From the NCBI GenBank assembly GCA_019022495.1, contig JAFEKR010000040.1, positions 186,001 to 250,000 on the forward strand: a DNA stretch of 64,000 nucleotides. The letters are read 5' to 3'. This DNA comes from Epichloe hybrida. Lineage: Eukaryota > Ascomycota > Sordariomycetes > Hypocreales > Clavicipitaceae. A model generated the notes under the pieces. The model did no database searches and was not told where the DNA came from. It was given only the letters and a program-made list of their open reading frames with translations. Below are positions 1-12,245 of the stretch, piece after piece. How positions within the stretch are numbered: position 1 is the stretch's first letter; the number at the start of each line of letters is the position of its first letter. Made by a program: the position numbers and the translations under genes.

Positions 1-1535
1 CTGTGCAATGGAAAGTAGGCAAGTATTCGACCGCCGTCGATACTGGCTTCATTGTCCTTAACACAGCAACTTATCGTAAGATCTCGCAATCTCGCAATCT
101 CGCTGCGTTACAGCTGGTCCACTGCTCACCACCGTTGAATGCAGCAAACTTCCTCAATTTCCTCAACAAGATCAACGTAGTAGCAGAACGAACAGAAATG
201 ACCTTCGGTGTCTCCAGAGACCAAGGTTTGTTCGAGTGGGCCGGCACAAATTTGGCCTCGATATTCTGCCAGAAGAGAAATATCCTGTCGCTGCGAATGT
301 GGAGGATGATTTTTGATATCCTTCGATTTAACCAGTTTGCCCTCGACCTTCTCACGAAACAAGAGGATGAGCAACCAGTGAAGGTAACCGACAGTCTTTC
401 GCAGTCTATTGGCAGGACAGAGACAATTGGCGAGTACCTCGCGCGCGAAGGCTACTCTGATGCTTTCCGCGATGACTACTTGGTACCCATGACGGCGGCT
501 GTATGGAGCACAAGCCCCGACAAATGCAGTCTCGAGTTTCCGGTCTTGACGCTGGTACGGTTTTTGTGAGTCCCTCGGTCAATAACGGAGACAGAAGTTC
601 CCTCCTTTTGACTAACAATACTCGTTAGGTGGAATCATCTCTTGTCCACGGTTGCCGCTCGACCCGACTGGCTGACATTGAAGGATGGGTCACAGTCCTA
701 TATTGATGCCGTGATGAAGGGATTTCCGCCTAACCACCTGTTTTTGAAGTCTCCCGTGAGGAGTCTGTCAAACGACGAGGATGGTCGTGTCGTATTGCAA
801 TTCGAGAATGGAAAGACGGATACTTTCGACCATGTGATTCTGGCCACCCACGGTGATCAGGCATTGTCCATACTCGGAGCTTCCGCAACTAAACAGGAAC
901 GCGGCATTCTGTCCTGTTTCCAAACCTCGCAAAATGAGGCTGTACTGCACTCAGACCTCACTCTCATGCCACAGAATCGCAAGGCTTGGTCCAGCTGGAA
1001 CTACCTCACTTTATCCTCTCCGTCCAAGGCAAATATCGACCAAGTGTCCCTCACGTACAACATGAACATTCTTCAGCACATTCCACGGGACCCATTTGGC
1101 GACGTCCTTGTAACTCTGAACCCCCTACATCGACCCAAAGCTGCATTGACCAAGGCAAGGTTTTTCTACTCGCATCCTTTGTACACACCAGCGGCTATTC
1201 GTGCTCAACAATTTCTACGTCACATTCAAAACAAGCGCGGTATCAGCTTTGCCGGAGCCTGGACCAAGTACGGATTTCATGAAGATGGTTTCAGCAGCGG
1301 ATTGCACGTCGCTCAGGAGCACTTGGGCGCCAAGCTTCCGTTCGAGTTCAAAGACTCGACATATAGCCGTGGCAAGAAGCCAAGATTGGGTCTGCTGGAC
1401 CACTTGACACGGTTAATTATTCTCCTCATCCAGGTTTTCGTCATTCAGATCCTGGAACGCCTTTCTGGCCATAACACAAGACCATCGGCGAAGCCTGTAC
1501 TCAACGGTGTCAAATCCAGGCGATTGCAGGATTAA
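1..1535 (+). CDS. FAD/NAD(P)-binding amine-oxidase-like protein (5' partial)
   Basis: The C-terminal two thirds or more of a flavin-dependent oxidoreductase of the amine-oxidase/COG2907-like group; its start lies outside the window. Exons are <1-75, 145-565 and 629-1535. Both introns are short (69 and 63 nt), and the second has an ACTAAC branch point. Splicing out the first intron restores the family-typical run VDTGFIVLN...TYPNFLNFLN, followed by TEMTFGVSRDQGLFEWAG. The second join gives FLWNHLLST...RPDWLTLKDGSQSYID. A later segment reads ISFAGAWTKYGFHEDGFSSG, typical of the C-terminal flavin-binding end of the family. A hydrophobic stretch near the C-terminus (LIILLIQVFVIQILERL) could anchor it to a membrane. 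Substrate is unknown. The 69-nt first intron contains no stop in frame, so naive ORF calling reads through it. Confidence 0.85.
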
Positions 1536-2143
1536 CAGGTGTGAATTACGGAGTTCTCGTCGATTGTACATGTCAGCATCATTGGGAGGGTAGGAATGAG
1601 ATAAGTCTTGGAACTGGCGCAAATTTTGATGAAATGATTTCTTCCCTGAGTCTCATCACAGGGCTCTGTTTTGCACCTTTTCTTTCAATTCCATAGCCGA
1701 ATGTATCAGATGCACAATATTTGTCTTGGGGCTTCAGCTCGAGTGGCACAGGCATGCAAATTGTAGTTAGTGTAAGTGTCAAATATGACTTGTATTGTGT
1801 ACGCAGTGTCCGAGGTGTAAGTTGAGTGAAAGTGGAGGTTTCGTGATTCAAGCCGCCAGTTCGGAGCACTGAAACGAGACCACGACCTCGCAGGTTCGAA
1901 ATCATGTCTGCTCATCACCATATCCCCGGCCCAGTTCTACTATCGTCGTGGTAATATTGCTCGCCGTCGCCGCCGCAAGGTTACACGAGTCCATTACTTT
2001 AGAAGTATTAGTCAATGCCAAGAAATTGCCCCGAGACGGAAAGTGGATCCACCCCAAGTCCATCATTGTCACAAACTTCGGGCTCCCAACGTTGGGGATG
2101 TAATATCTCCCACCAATACCACCTAAGCCCCTCTTCAAATACA
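1536..2143. other. intergenic, 3' and 5' leaders
   Basis: Stretch between the oxidoreductase stop and the COX11 start. No conserved reading frame is seen; it presumably holds the 3' UTR of the first gene and the promoter and leader of COX11. Confidence 0.6.
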
Positions 2144-3170
2144 ATGAATTCCGCGTCAAGGTACGCACGCAGCTCAGCGCGCGCAGCCTCATCACCATGG
2201 TCCTGTCTATTCTGTCGAGCGGCTCGGCCGCCGCCGCCGCCGCCGCCGCCGGAGGCCCAGCGCCTGAATGCCTTTCGCCGAAATGCGTCGACATCGATGC
2301 CACGACGAGCACAGCACCAGCAGCAACCGCCGTCTATGGAGCAAATCCGGGCCCACTACAATAAGAAGAACAAGACCATTGCGTGCGCTATTTCAAACTT
2401 TTTCCATTGTCTTTATGCAACCGCGCGTGTGCTCACAAGTACATGCTCTAGTTATTACACCCTCAGCGTCATCTTGGGAACCGTCGCCGTGTCGTATGGA
2501 TCCGTGCCGCTGTACAAGATGGTATGTTTCGACGACGGCCAACGCTGCATCTTTTCCGACAAAGTCTCTCACTAATTGGTTCCGCAGATCTGCCAAACCA
2601 CGGGCTGGGGTGGCCAACCTGTCCGCGCCCATGGAGGCACCTCCGACGGCAGCGATCTCTCCAGCCGTCTCGTACCCGTCACGTCCGCCAACCGAATAAA
2701 AGTCACCTTTAATGCTTCTGTATCCGACGAGCTCCCCTGGAAATTCACTCCCCAACAACGCGAAGTCCGAGTTCTGCCCGGCGAGACGGCCCTGGCGTTC
2801 TACAAGGCCACGAACCGAGGTGACAAGGACATCATTGGCGTGGCTACGTATAGCGTCACGCCGGGACAATGCGCACCGTATTTCAGCAAGATCCAGTGTT
2901 TCTGCTTCGAAGAGCAGAGGCTGAATGCTGGTGAGGAGGTGGACATGCCGGTCTTCTTCTACCTCGACCCGGACCTGCTGAACGATTTGAATATGAAGGG
3001 TGTGGAGACAGTAACGCTCAACTACACCTTTTTCAGTAAGTTTCATGGCCCCTCCACACAAGTTCTCGGCAACGACAAGACATATACATACTAGCACGAG
3101 TGCTTACACAAAATCACCAGAGGCGCGATACGATAACAACGGCAGGTTCAAGACCCCTGGCATGCTGTAG
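2144..3170 (+). CDS. COX11: cytochrome c oxidase assembly protein COX11
   Basis: Mitochondrial inner-membrane copper chaperone that delivers copper to the CuB site of Cox1 during complex IV assembly. Exons are 2144-2382, 2452-2521, 2588-3035 and 3121-3170, giving 268 aa. The N-terminus is Arg/Ser/Ala-rich, as in mitochondrial targeting sequences, and contains a run of eight prolines encoded by a CCG repeat. One membrane segment follows (YYTLSVILGTVAVSYGSVPL, about residues 81-100). The intermembrane-space domain starts ICQTTGWGGQPV and carries the copper-binding CFCF at about residues 207-210. The end is ARYDNNGRFKTPGML, matching the family. Intron 1 (69 nt) is stop-free in frame, so the unspliced reading inserts 23 residues before the membrane segment. 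An AATAAA at 3299-3304 could serve in 3' end formation. Confidence 0.95.
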
Positions 3171-4282
3171 AGTCTGTGACCACCACAGAGAAGATAGAGC
3201 ACGCCTGTATGTACTGGACTCTCAACGATCTTTGTGGACAAAAGTGAGAGCGGAAAAGAAATGCAAAATTGGGTTGCATGGCATGTACTTGTGTAGAAAA
3301 ATAAAAAGTGTGCTTTGCTTTACAAACGAAGCATGCAGGAGTGACTCAGCACTCCATATTGCATTATATCATTACTCACTTGACTAACCATGCCAATCAA
3401 CTCAACACCGTTACCATCCTCTTTAGCTCCTTCTAATATGTTGCCCGGTGACGTATGCGGCGCATATTAATTCACTTCGAACGATGGGTTGCAATACAAT
3501 TTGGGTTGTCAATCGCCAAGATCAGACAGGACAATGAAGGTGCTATAATCGGTTAACCTTGAGATATAATCTTTCAACCGTAGACACGCTTACTACAAGG
3601 CATAGGACTAACGCTCAAGCCACTAATCACTTACAAGCTAAATAGGCACATTAAGAGAGCACATCAGGCGATCACATCACGGTTAAATATGATGCTTACG
3701 GGCGCGGCGCTGCCACTAAACCTATAGCCAGAAAGCACGCAAGCAGTAGCGTACCTTCATAGTATTAGTCCTCTATAATAATTAAAGTGGAAAATACCCT
3801 TAGAAACCCTTGAAAGCTGGTTCTGTGATAGTGCTTACTTGCCAATCAGGGAGCCTACGGCCGACCTGAGGCCAGATTAGAGCGGACAAGAGAAAGGACC
3901 ATTGGTACTTGGATCGCCAATACCGTTGATCCTAATGCCTATATTATGGTAATTGATAAGGTTAAGGCGGATATATCTTACACTCACGAAGCTTGGGCTC
4001 GAATCGAGCGACAAAGGACCAAAGAAGTGCCCTATTCATGCTATTATATAATACATACAAAATGTGGTCGAAACCCCATAGCCCATCCAAACCCGCCCTC
4101 ATTTCCCAAGTAGGGTAAAAATGCGTCACGTGGACTCCACACCCCTCGCCTAATTTTCAACCCACAACCCAACGACTGTTCAAAACTCGCGAGTCCTTGT
4201 CTCTTCCCTTCCTGTGTCCGCCTTTTCATCGACCCAACGCCGAATTTCTTCGTTGCTCCTAGTCGCCCAACGTATCTTCGCA
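3171..4282. other. intergenic, partly A+T-rich
   Basis: COX11 3' UTR, then roughly 3400-4110 is visibly richer in A+T with a retroelement-like scrap (separate entry). The last 170 bases should contain the RPL26 promoter and leader. No other gene is seen. Confidence 0.55.
3832..4113 (+). mobile_element. possible Ty1/copia-type gag-like fragment
   Basis: A 93-codon frame opened by a stop (TAG at 3829) and closed near 4113. It encodes a segment with WIANTVDPNAYIMVIDKV and ISYTHEAWARIERQR, whose layout (W-I-x-x-T-V-D-P-N, then an E-A-W motif) recalls the N-terminal part of copia-type gag proteins. It is preceded by A+T-rich DNA and runs into the RPL26 promoter region, so it would be a truncated remnant. 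No LTR, protease, integrase or reverse transcriptase is present nearby. The assignment is inference from a short stretch and could be wrong. Confidence 0.3.
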
Positions 4283-4868
4283 ATGGTCAAGGTCAGCAAA
4301 AGTACGTGCATCCTTCGCCCATCCGAAAAAAAAAAAAATAAACTCCTCCCCCCCCAAACCAAAAGATACGCGGAACCGATCGACGGACAGATTCTAACGG
4401 GCGAATCCAGATGTTTCGGCTTCTCGCCGCAAGAGCCGCGCCGCTCACTTCAAGGCTCCCTCCAGCCAGCGCCGCGTCATCATGAGCGCTCCCCTCAGCA
4501 AGGAGTTGCGCGAGAAGTACAATGTACGGTTTCTTCCCCTCATGCCGAGTTTTTCACAATTGTCCCGCTGACCACCACCCTTCATTCAGGTCCGCAGCAT
4601 TCCCATCCGCAAGGACGACGAGGTCATGATTGTCCGAGGCTCCACCAAGGGCCGCGAGGGCAAGGTCACCTCCGTCTACCGTCTCAAATATGTCATCCAC
4701 ATCGAGCGCGTCACCCGCGACAAGGCCTCCGGCCAGTCCTCCCCCCTGGGAATCCACCCCTCCAACGTCGTCATCACCAAGCTCAAGCTTGACAAGGACC
4801 GTGAGGACATCCTGGCCCGCTCCAAGGTCGGTCGTGAGCTCCGTGCCAACAACAAGGTTTCCGCTTAA
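4283..4868 (+). CDS. RPL26: 60S ribosomal protein L26 (uL24)
   Basis: Large-subunit ribosomal protein near the polypeptide exit tunnel. Exons are 4283-4301, 4411-4523 and 4590-4868, giving 136 aa. The first exon encodes only MVKVSK plus one base, an arrangement common in fungal ribosomal protein genes. The joined protein contains [30 protein letters not shown] and the KOW core [18 protein letters not shown]. It ends [14 protein letters not shown]. Introns are 109 nt (with a poly-A run and a poly-C run) and 66 nt. An AATAAA lies at 4892-4897, 24 nt past the stop. The start is fixed by the family N-terminus. Confidence 0.96.
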
Positions 4869-6183
4869 ATGGCGATGAATCATTTGGACGGAATAAATTC
4901 CATCAAAGAGAAGAAACATTTTTTTTTATAAAAAAAAAATGAAGAAGAGAAACGACACTTCGCAATGAGACATTGGCAAAAAGGGAAATCAACTTAAGTA
5001 AAAGGAAATGGGCATGACACTCAAGGCGTTTTTGCATACCTGCAAATTTTCCATTTGCTATGCAGGTTGGGTCTACGGCAGGGTAGATGAATTTGAGAAT
5101 TTCATTCTCAATGGCCATTTCACCGATTTGTGAAATGCTCCATGGGAGGCGTTTCCCGAAGTTAATTCTGTCCACTGTCGCATCGTGACGTGATGTCTTG
5201 AGAGGAAGAACAATCTCGAGACGACAATGTCATCGATTCGGGCCTCTCCTCCATTTTCCTGCTTACCAATATATTGGTGCCGGGCATATTGTAGACTCTT
5301 CGCTTTCGACGGAAACCACCTTAGAGACCCTTCCCGCTAGGATATCTCCGCGTTAACCACCAAGTCAATGGTTCTCGAGGTATACGACTAGCGAAGAAAA
5401 ACCCAAGTCGGAGCTATTTGTAATATCACCAGTCTTCTACTCTCGCCCGAAGATTTTCACAGAGGGTTCTGCTCCGTGAAGATGGAAATTTGATGGCGAG
5501 GCACATACTAAGAAAAACGTTCATATTTCAAGTTCCCCCCGGTACACATCACCAACCAGGTGCCTCTGTATCCCGACTATCGCATGCATGGTCTGTTCTC
5601 GTCAGAACTGTTAGAAATACGGCTCGTGGTCTATTGTCTATCGGTTCTTCACCCTACGAGGGCAAATAGCTAGTTCTACTCTACAGTCTAATTTTCACTG
5701 AAGCTCATAAAATACATTCGAGTACCTGCAGTTATTCCTTTTAACTGGGCTGGTGCCAATTGGCGGATCTGTGCTCCATACCTGGCTCAAGCAATGTGAA
5801 AAACCTCCGTACTGCGAAAGATGAGAAAGAAAAAGAAAAAAAAAAAACGTCGCGTGTTCCGCCTCTCCTCCCTTGCCTCATTAAAACCCTCCGATAAATG
5901 TAATTCCATGTTGTGATGGTCCCCGCGCAATGGCAGTTTTTAAAACGTAGCAAATATTCTTCGCGGGGTCGTAAAAAATACGTATCTTCGTTCGGGAGCT
6001 AAGTTCGACAAGCTCATCAAGTGTAGCAAAGTGTGAAGATGTAAGTTATACAACAGCCAACTAATGAGCTGGCGAGCTACTCATATAGTAAGTAAGTATG
6101 AAAACAATAAAGTATGCTCCACCTAGAGCTTCTTTTTCCAGATTGCAACCTGTCACAGCAGGTTAAGTCCCACGCGATATGGG
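4869..6183. other. intergenic, no gene recognised
   Basis: Convergent 3' ends of RPL26 and the minus-strand gene that stops at 6184. There are poly-T/poly-A tracts around 4920-4940 and 5832-5847. The middle (about 5200-5700) has no open frame or structure that I could assign. Confidence 0.55.
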
Positions 6184-8990
6184 TCAAGTGTCGGCAACTT
6201 TCAACTTGTTCTCTTTGATTCGAGGCATGGCCGGGAGCCGGTCTTCTATCTTGTCAGTTCCACGGCTCGTCGTGCTGAGATTGTCGCTGATAGAGAGTTT
6301 GGATGACGACCCCTTTGGAGAAATTGATGCATTGGCAATGGCGGGTGTGAGAGAGGCGGTAGCATGGCCGGCATAGTTGGGCAATACACCCCGAGCTGTC
6401 ATGGACGATACTGTTCCAGGAACAGCTGTGGCGCTTGTTTTGTTTCGCTTCCACACTCGCTGCCACACATCATGTCGACTTTTGCTTTCATGCCGGTTAG
6501 TAAATGCTCTCCTTAACTGCTGACTTGTAAGTCTTGGCTACTTACCCACTGGCAGTCATAAACTTTCTGCCGCGAAACAAGATATTTGAGCCGTCCTCGC
6601 CATCGTCCGAAGACTTGTCTTTGTAGACGTCTGTTGACGAAACGGTATTCTGGCTCAAGGCCTTCCGAAACTCACTGTACCCACGGTCAACTGGGCTGGG
6701 GCCCAAAGCTAAGCTCTGTTGAGTATGCGCCGACGACTCTAAGAGTAAATTTCCACCAGCGATGTGCTCAGAATGGCTCGTGATCCCGAGGGAACTTCGG
6801 GAAGGGCGTTGACTAGACTCTCCAACTGATCGGAAAGGGTCAAGATCTGTCTTTGGGGCTGCCAATGCATAATCCGGCCCGGTGTTGCCGGTGGGAATCA
6901 AGGCTATGGATGGTGCCGCGGCCGTCGGGCTCGAAGCAAGTGGCTGAGATTTCACTGGAGATGGAGGGTAAAAGTCTTTACCATCAAACTTGGGCAGACC
7001 TTTCTGAAGATGGTGCGGTGCCTTACCCCAATACATATGACGAGCACGCAACTCATCCTCGGTAAGGTCACGGCCATACGTGTAAGCAGCATTTGTGTTA
7101 CCTGCTTCCATGCGCCTGCCACTTGAGAGATGCCCAACCAAGTATGGCTTTTCAGCAAATTCTTCTCGCTCAACCGAGTCTGTGATGTGCTCAGCCGCTG
7201 GTGGCGGTGCAGAATCATTCTCCTCTGTATAGGAGTTTGACGACGTGCTGAAAGTAGCTGGGACAGGGACTGACACGGTACTATTCGCTCGTGGGCGGAA
7301 CGGCGGTGCTAGTGCAGCACCGGCTGGCAGCGTCGAGGACCGCTTCATTGGTTCACTGTCCTCTGACGATTCTGGTGTTATTTTGGTAGACACAGGGGCA
7401 GACGCCGACTTGACTTGTTTCAAAGCCAAGGAGCGCCGAGTGATGAATGATTCCTGGTCCTTGTGAGTCTTTCCCGATTGTCCATGAACTGGTACACTTT
7501 GTGACATCGAGGACTGGCTCGAATCCCGTTCTGACTTTAAGTCATTAGCCGTAGTGGAAGTCGAATTCTTCCCTTTCTCACGGGGAGTCGATCCGCTAGC
7601 ATCTGTTTGGTGCTCGTAAGTTGGATAATGGGGTTGTTCATTCTCAAGCTGGGCGTGCAAGTTCTTCTCGAACTGCTGAATGTGCTGCCGAACCATTCTC
7701 GCCTGCGTCTCCATGCCCTTTTCGTCAATCTGATGCTTGTTGTACTGCAGCTGGTCCTCAAAGTATCTCAGAGAAGATCTTAGTACCTCGATCTGTTTCT
7801 TAGTGATATCACTAGGTCGAATAGAAGAGACTGGCATGGGTGAACGCCCAGCGTTGCTAGGGGTACTTGAAGAAGACGCCGCGTGAGGGTGTGTTTTCTG
7901 ATCAAGCTTCACTGGGGCCGGATGCATCATGGCAGGCATTGCAAAGCGAGTAGGCATAACAGTTGGGCCACTGATCCCTGAAAGCGGGAAGCTTGGAAGA
8001 GATGCCATGCTGTAGGGGTAGAAGGAGCCGGCTGGAGGCATCACCCATTGTCCATTGAAGAAAAACGGACGGCTGTGGTCGAAGTGCTCTGGCGGTGAGA
8101 CGCGAACAGGATTTGGACCCTCAGAATTGCCAGTGTCGCCTTGCTTTTCACTTGTTCCACATTCTGTCGATGTTTTCGTACTTGAATTGGCTTGACGATG
8201 CACCTGCGATAGGCTGGAATGAAGCATGCCCATTGTGTTGCTCATCCCCATCCCCATCTGCCAAGGCATCATGGCAAATGGTGGGGGACCGCCCGCTGCA
8301 ACTGAAGGATGCACGTTTGGGAACATTCCAGGGACAAGAGGAGAGAAAGGCCCATATGCAGGATGTGGTATCGAGGTCGTCAGGGGAATACCAGACGTGT
8401 CTCCGTAAGTACCATGGCTAACCGAGCGCGACATATAAGGAACTTCGCCTCCTGGTTTTTCTCTCGACCACTTAGCAGTAGGAGAGGACGAGCCACGCGT
8501 GTTGGGAACGATGCGTCCACCGGCAGTCACTCTGACATGAGTTGGGGAGACGACTGCCTTGTAGAATCGCTGAAAGCCTTCGTCTTTCTGAGCGGAGAGG
8601 CCAGGCGGAGCTCCGATGGGCTGGTGTTCTCCATGCTCTGACTCGGTTCGTCCCCGATACTTCCACTCAGCATCTGTGCCGTCGAGCTGACGAACAGGAG
8701 ACTCTTGCAAGTTAATCTTGGCTTCTGCATTGTGTGCTAGCGTCTCTTCCTCAATAAGAGGAAGGGCTCGTTCAGGTGGCATGCGAAAAATCTCTCCTAC
8801 TCAAGAATGAGCCACAGCGAATATCGAGAATGAGAGGGGAAGCGTCTCATAAAATTGCAGACATACCTAGATCGTGGTCTTTGTGCAGTTTGTCGAAGAG
8901 TTTGTTGTACAATTCTTGGCTTGCAGAGGCTTGTCTCATCCGTATCAGTTCACGGGTGGTGTAGGTCTTAGAGACCATCTTGACGTCCAT
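6184..8990 (-). CDS. low-complexity protein with canonical eIF4E-binding motif
   Basis: Exons (minus) are 8867-8990, 6546-8796 and 6184-6478, about 889 aa. Introns of 70 nt (GTATGT donor) and 67 nt (GTAAGT donor, TACTAAC branch) keep frame. Near the start the protein reads SKTYTTRELIRMRQ. This fits the eIF4E-binding consensus YxxxxL-phi (Y, L and I correctly spaced, then a basic residue), as in yeast Caf20/Eap1 and metazoan 4E-T. Most of the rest is Ser/Pro/Gln-rich and probably disordered. A mid-protein charged heptad-like stretch (ITKKQIEVLRSSLRYFEDQL onward) may form a coiled coil. Role as a translational regulator is inferred from the motif only. A second ATG at 8978 has the better context (AAGATGG) and could be the true start; the frame is open far upstream. 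Confidence 0.75.
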
Positions 8991-11900
8991 GAAAGCAAAG
9001 AAAAAGAAAGAGCGATGATTCTCTTTTGAATGCCAGATGAACAAAGTAGGGAAATTGTGCGATTTGCCAGGCGTCTGTGTATTGGCTTGAATGAAAGTCA
9101 GAATCGGTGCTACCTGTGACCAAAGCCTGCTGCCGTCAGTGATCCGTTGTGCTTCTAGCTGAGACCGAAGAAACCGAGACAATCCATGGAAGGAGAGTCG
9201 AGAATCGACTTGATACAATTGCTTTCCCAGATCCACGGTAACTTGGATACAACGATGATAGTTGTGCAGCAAATTATACCGAATAAGAGGGGTGGCCGAT
9301 GGACTCAGCTGGTGATCATATTGCTGGGCCGCGTACAGGCAACGAAGGATTCTTTTTGTCCTCCTTGATTTTGTCAAGACCATATTGAATTCTCGCCATG
9401 TATGTCTCCAGGTAAGTCAAAACAAATGCAATGGTAATTAGGACGGCTGACTTTTGTAGACGTCAATGCAGGAGCGTTTGACGAGGTTGAATCCAGGTCA
9501 GTTGTGCCCAGCTCGTCCTGGAACGCCAGGAATATGACAAAAATGCTCAGAGGAGCTTGTCACCTGGGAGCTCCTTAAAGACAAAGATACTGGCCAGCAT
9601 GACCCCAAAGTCGATATGACAAACAGTCGTGTAGCCAAAGAGCGAGACGCTGGGTGAGTGATTGTGGTTATGGAGGAAGAGGTGGAATGGAGGGGCTAGA
9701 TGCTAGGAGGAAGGGGATTTCATAGCAGCAAAACAAAGAAAGAAGAACTCACGCGACAGCTTGTAAAGAGAGCAACCAGTGACGACTATGCATACAAGAC
9801 CTTGATCGGCATGTCCCCTCAATCTAGTCCGATGGATTCAAAGAACACAGCGTGGGCAAAGCTGGGTAGAGTAGAGGGCAGGTCTTCGGAAATGATGATG
9901 GCCTTGTGGCTGATCTGGAAACAGGAGAGAAAAGACTTGGAATTCGAAAAAGAGAATGTCAGCAAGGCATTTGCAAACTACCAGATTGCATGAACAGCTT
10001 TTGTGTGTTGGCTACATACCCGAGTTTTTTGGAGAAGAGTAGGTGCCCCCTTGCGATGGACCATAAATGAAGGATGCCCAAGACAACACCAGATGGGTAG
10101 AAGAGCAAGAGCGTCGGAAATTGAGGAGCCACAGACGTGTCAAGCGTTCGGGACTCTGAGGCACGTTTAGGAGGAACTGTCTTTCCAATGGTGGCGAAAC
10201 AGGGAGTCGACAAGTGGGAACAGCTATTGAAGAGGAAGGAGCGAACGACGCCGGAAGAAACGCACCTCTCGTCAAGTCTGGGGATCTTGACAGAAGACAA
10301 GTCCATGAGAAGTCTCACACTCTCCTAGCTTCACAGAGATAGGACGAGATCAGCTCGAGTGTGTAACCGTTATCGGCCGAATTGCACCATCGTGCCCATT
10401 CCTTGGCTTCCACGTACCAACCAATCCCTCCCGAATTCTGCGACGTGGTTTCCATGAAAGGCGATGGACGAAATAGATGACAGCTCCGCCAAGATTTCGG
10501 GAGCGATTTACTGCCAATAGAGATTCAGAGAAATCGATACTACCAGGTGCAAACAGCCAGGGCAAAGGTGTTGGGGTCCATTACAATCCCGTTAATGGCG
10601 GCCGAGATAGGAGGTTCGTCCGCTCCGAAGCAAGAACTAGAACAGGGTTGCTTTGGATTCTATCGCATCGGCAGAGTCGATCGATCGATTATTGTGTGCG
10701 CGCACCAATCCACAATGTATACATGGGTTTCAAGTTTAGCGGAAGCGCAGGCTGGCTGCAGGGCAATGTGTTGAACCAACGTGTAGACACAGAGGGGAGC
10801 GAAGGCCATGAAAGGAAAGTTGAATTGCGCGAACATATTGTCCGAAATTGATACATTTCAACGGCAGTCGTCCGAAAAACAATAACATGTGATATAGTCG
10901 GGTGAAGCGGCGGCCACCTATTTGCACAGTCCGAGCGTTGACGAGAACAATACGACAGTTGTCGATGAATAATGGTGATCTCACTCTTCTTCCGGACGGC
11001 TGGTATGGATAAGCTGAGACCAGTCAGCCTGGCTCTTGTTGTAGGGATAGATGTGTTCCTACCTAGGGACGCCTTTTTGCGGTATGTCGTTCGCTTTGGT
11101 CCTCGCAACTTCTTCACCTTTTCGCTCGAGCACACTCACCCAGTACTACTAACCCGCCATGAATCGCAGAATAAATGATATGCAATGAAGGGAAAGAAAG
11201 ATAGACCTCGCTTCCTGCGAAATAAAATGCTTCGACAAATTACGTTCCTCGCATATATCCTAGCCCATCAGGCTCCGGGATTGGCGTGTTTGGTTTAGGT
11301 CGTGGTGGGGGATCTGCTCCGTTCTAGGAACGAGAAATGGAAGAAAGCAAGGGCAAAAGAAAAATGAATAAAGAACCAGAACCAAGCCAAACTCTCTAAG
11401 CGAGTTGTGCAGGCTCAGCTCGAGTTGAAGCTCACGAGAGAGGCGGATGCTGGGCCATTTTATCGACATCACAATCCGTCGGTATCCACAGCGACGAGTC
11501 CCGGCCCAGAGACATAGATACGGATGCGAACATGTGCGCAAGTCCCGGAGATGTCCTTCTACTAAAGGAAGTCATCGATTGTTGGAGTAACGTTGAATAT
11601 GACTGGCTTAGCGACAGGTCCGGGGAGAAGGTGGGATGAGCAGGGCCAAGAATAAGATGCACGACATCTGTCTGCAGCAGGCCCATGCCAGGAATTCTGC
11701 TCCCAAACCCCGCGTTCAACCGTTTCATGCGCACCAAAGAAAGATACGCATCTGCTGGCCTGGCCATCAGGGGCGCATGTCTAACCTCTCACCGATTATT
11801 GACTGCGAAATAAATGGTTTCCAATCTGCAGACATGTCATGGCCCAATTGAGTCTGTCCACCTGCATTGGACCGGGGCAGACGGCAGACGGCAGACGGCG

Positions 11901-12245
11901 GACCCTCTGGCCAGGATCGGCGTGCTTGGTCGACAAACACCTCGGCAATCGGGTCTGACTGAGAGAGGACGGGCGAACAGGATCACAAGAGAGAATACAC
12001 AGTTTATATTCCTCTTATTAGGTACATACGTGGGGTGTAAAAAATAGAGTTTCCGCCACATCCAATTACCTTCGCATCCGCACATCGACACGCAAGCAGC
12101 ATCACCATCATCCAAATCATTCAGCCTGTCTTCAAAGCAGCAATACACAGAGCTCGTTTGTTTCCGAAACACACGGCAACTCAAGAGCTAACCAACACTC
12201 AGGACACAAGATCGATTCGCCAATCAACTCGCCTCTTCCCCCGCC
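8991..12245. other. long gap, one possible degenerate coding stretch
   Basis: No gene could be modelled with confidence. The frame upstream of the eIF4E-motif gene stays open to 9383 but resembles leader sequence. Minus-strand fragments with membrane-protein character occur at about 9400-10985 (separate entry). The rest (about 10986-12245) contains the 5' leader of the SET gene and nothing else I can name. Confidence 0.4.
9400..10985 (-). pseudogene. possible degenerate membrane-protein gene
   Basis: On the minus strand, hydrophobic or gene-like fragments appear one after another in shifting frames. Examples are FMAFAPLCVYTLVQH near 10810, NSGGIGWYVEAKEW near 10420, PTLLLFYPSGVVLGILHLWS near 10080 and LFGYTTVCHIDFGVMLASIF near 9620. 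Plausible splice sites lie between some of them. One frame is broken by TGA (9819-9821) and TAG (9786-9788), each one C-to-T change from a sense codon. This would fit a decayed multi-pass membrane protein, perhaps wax-synthase-like from the GIGW motif, but it could equally be a functional gene with many introns that I failed to splice, or chance. Confidence 0.2.

Noticed and set aside
1902..3097. Minus-strand frames of 136 and 234 codons
   Set aside because: Antisense shadows of COX11 exons, which match the family closely.
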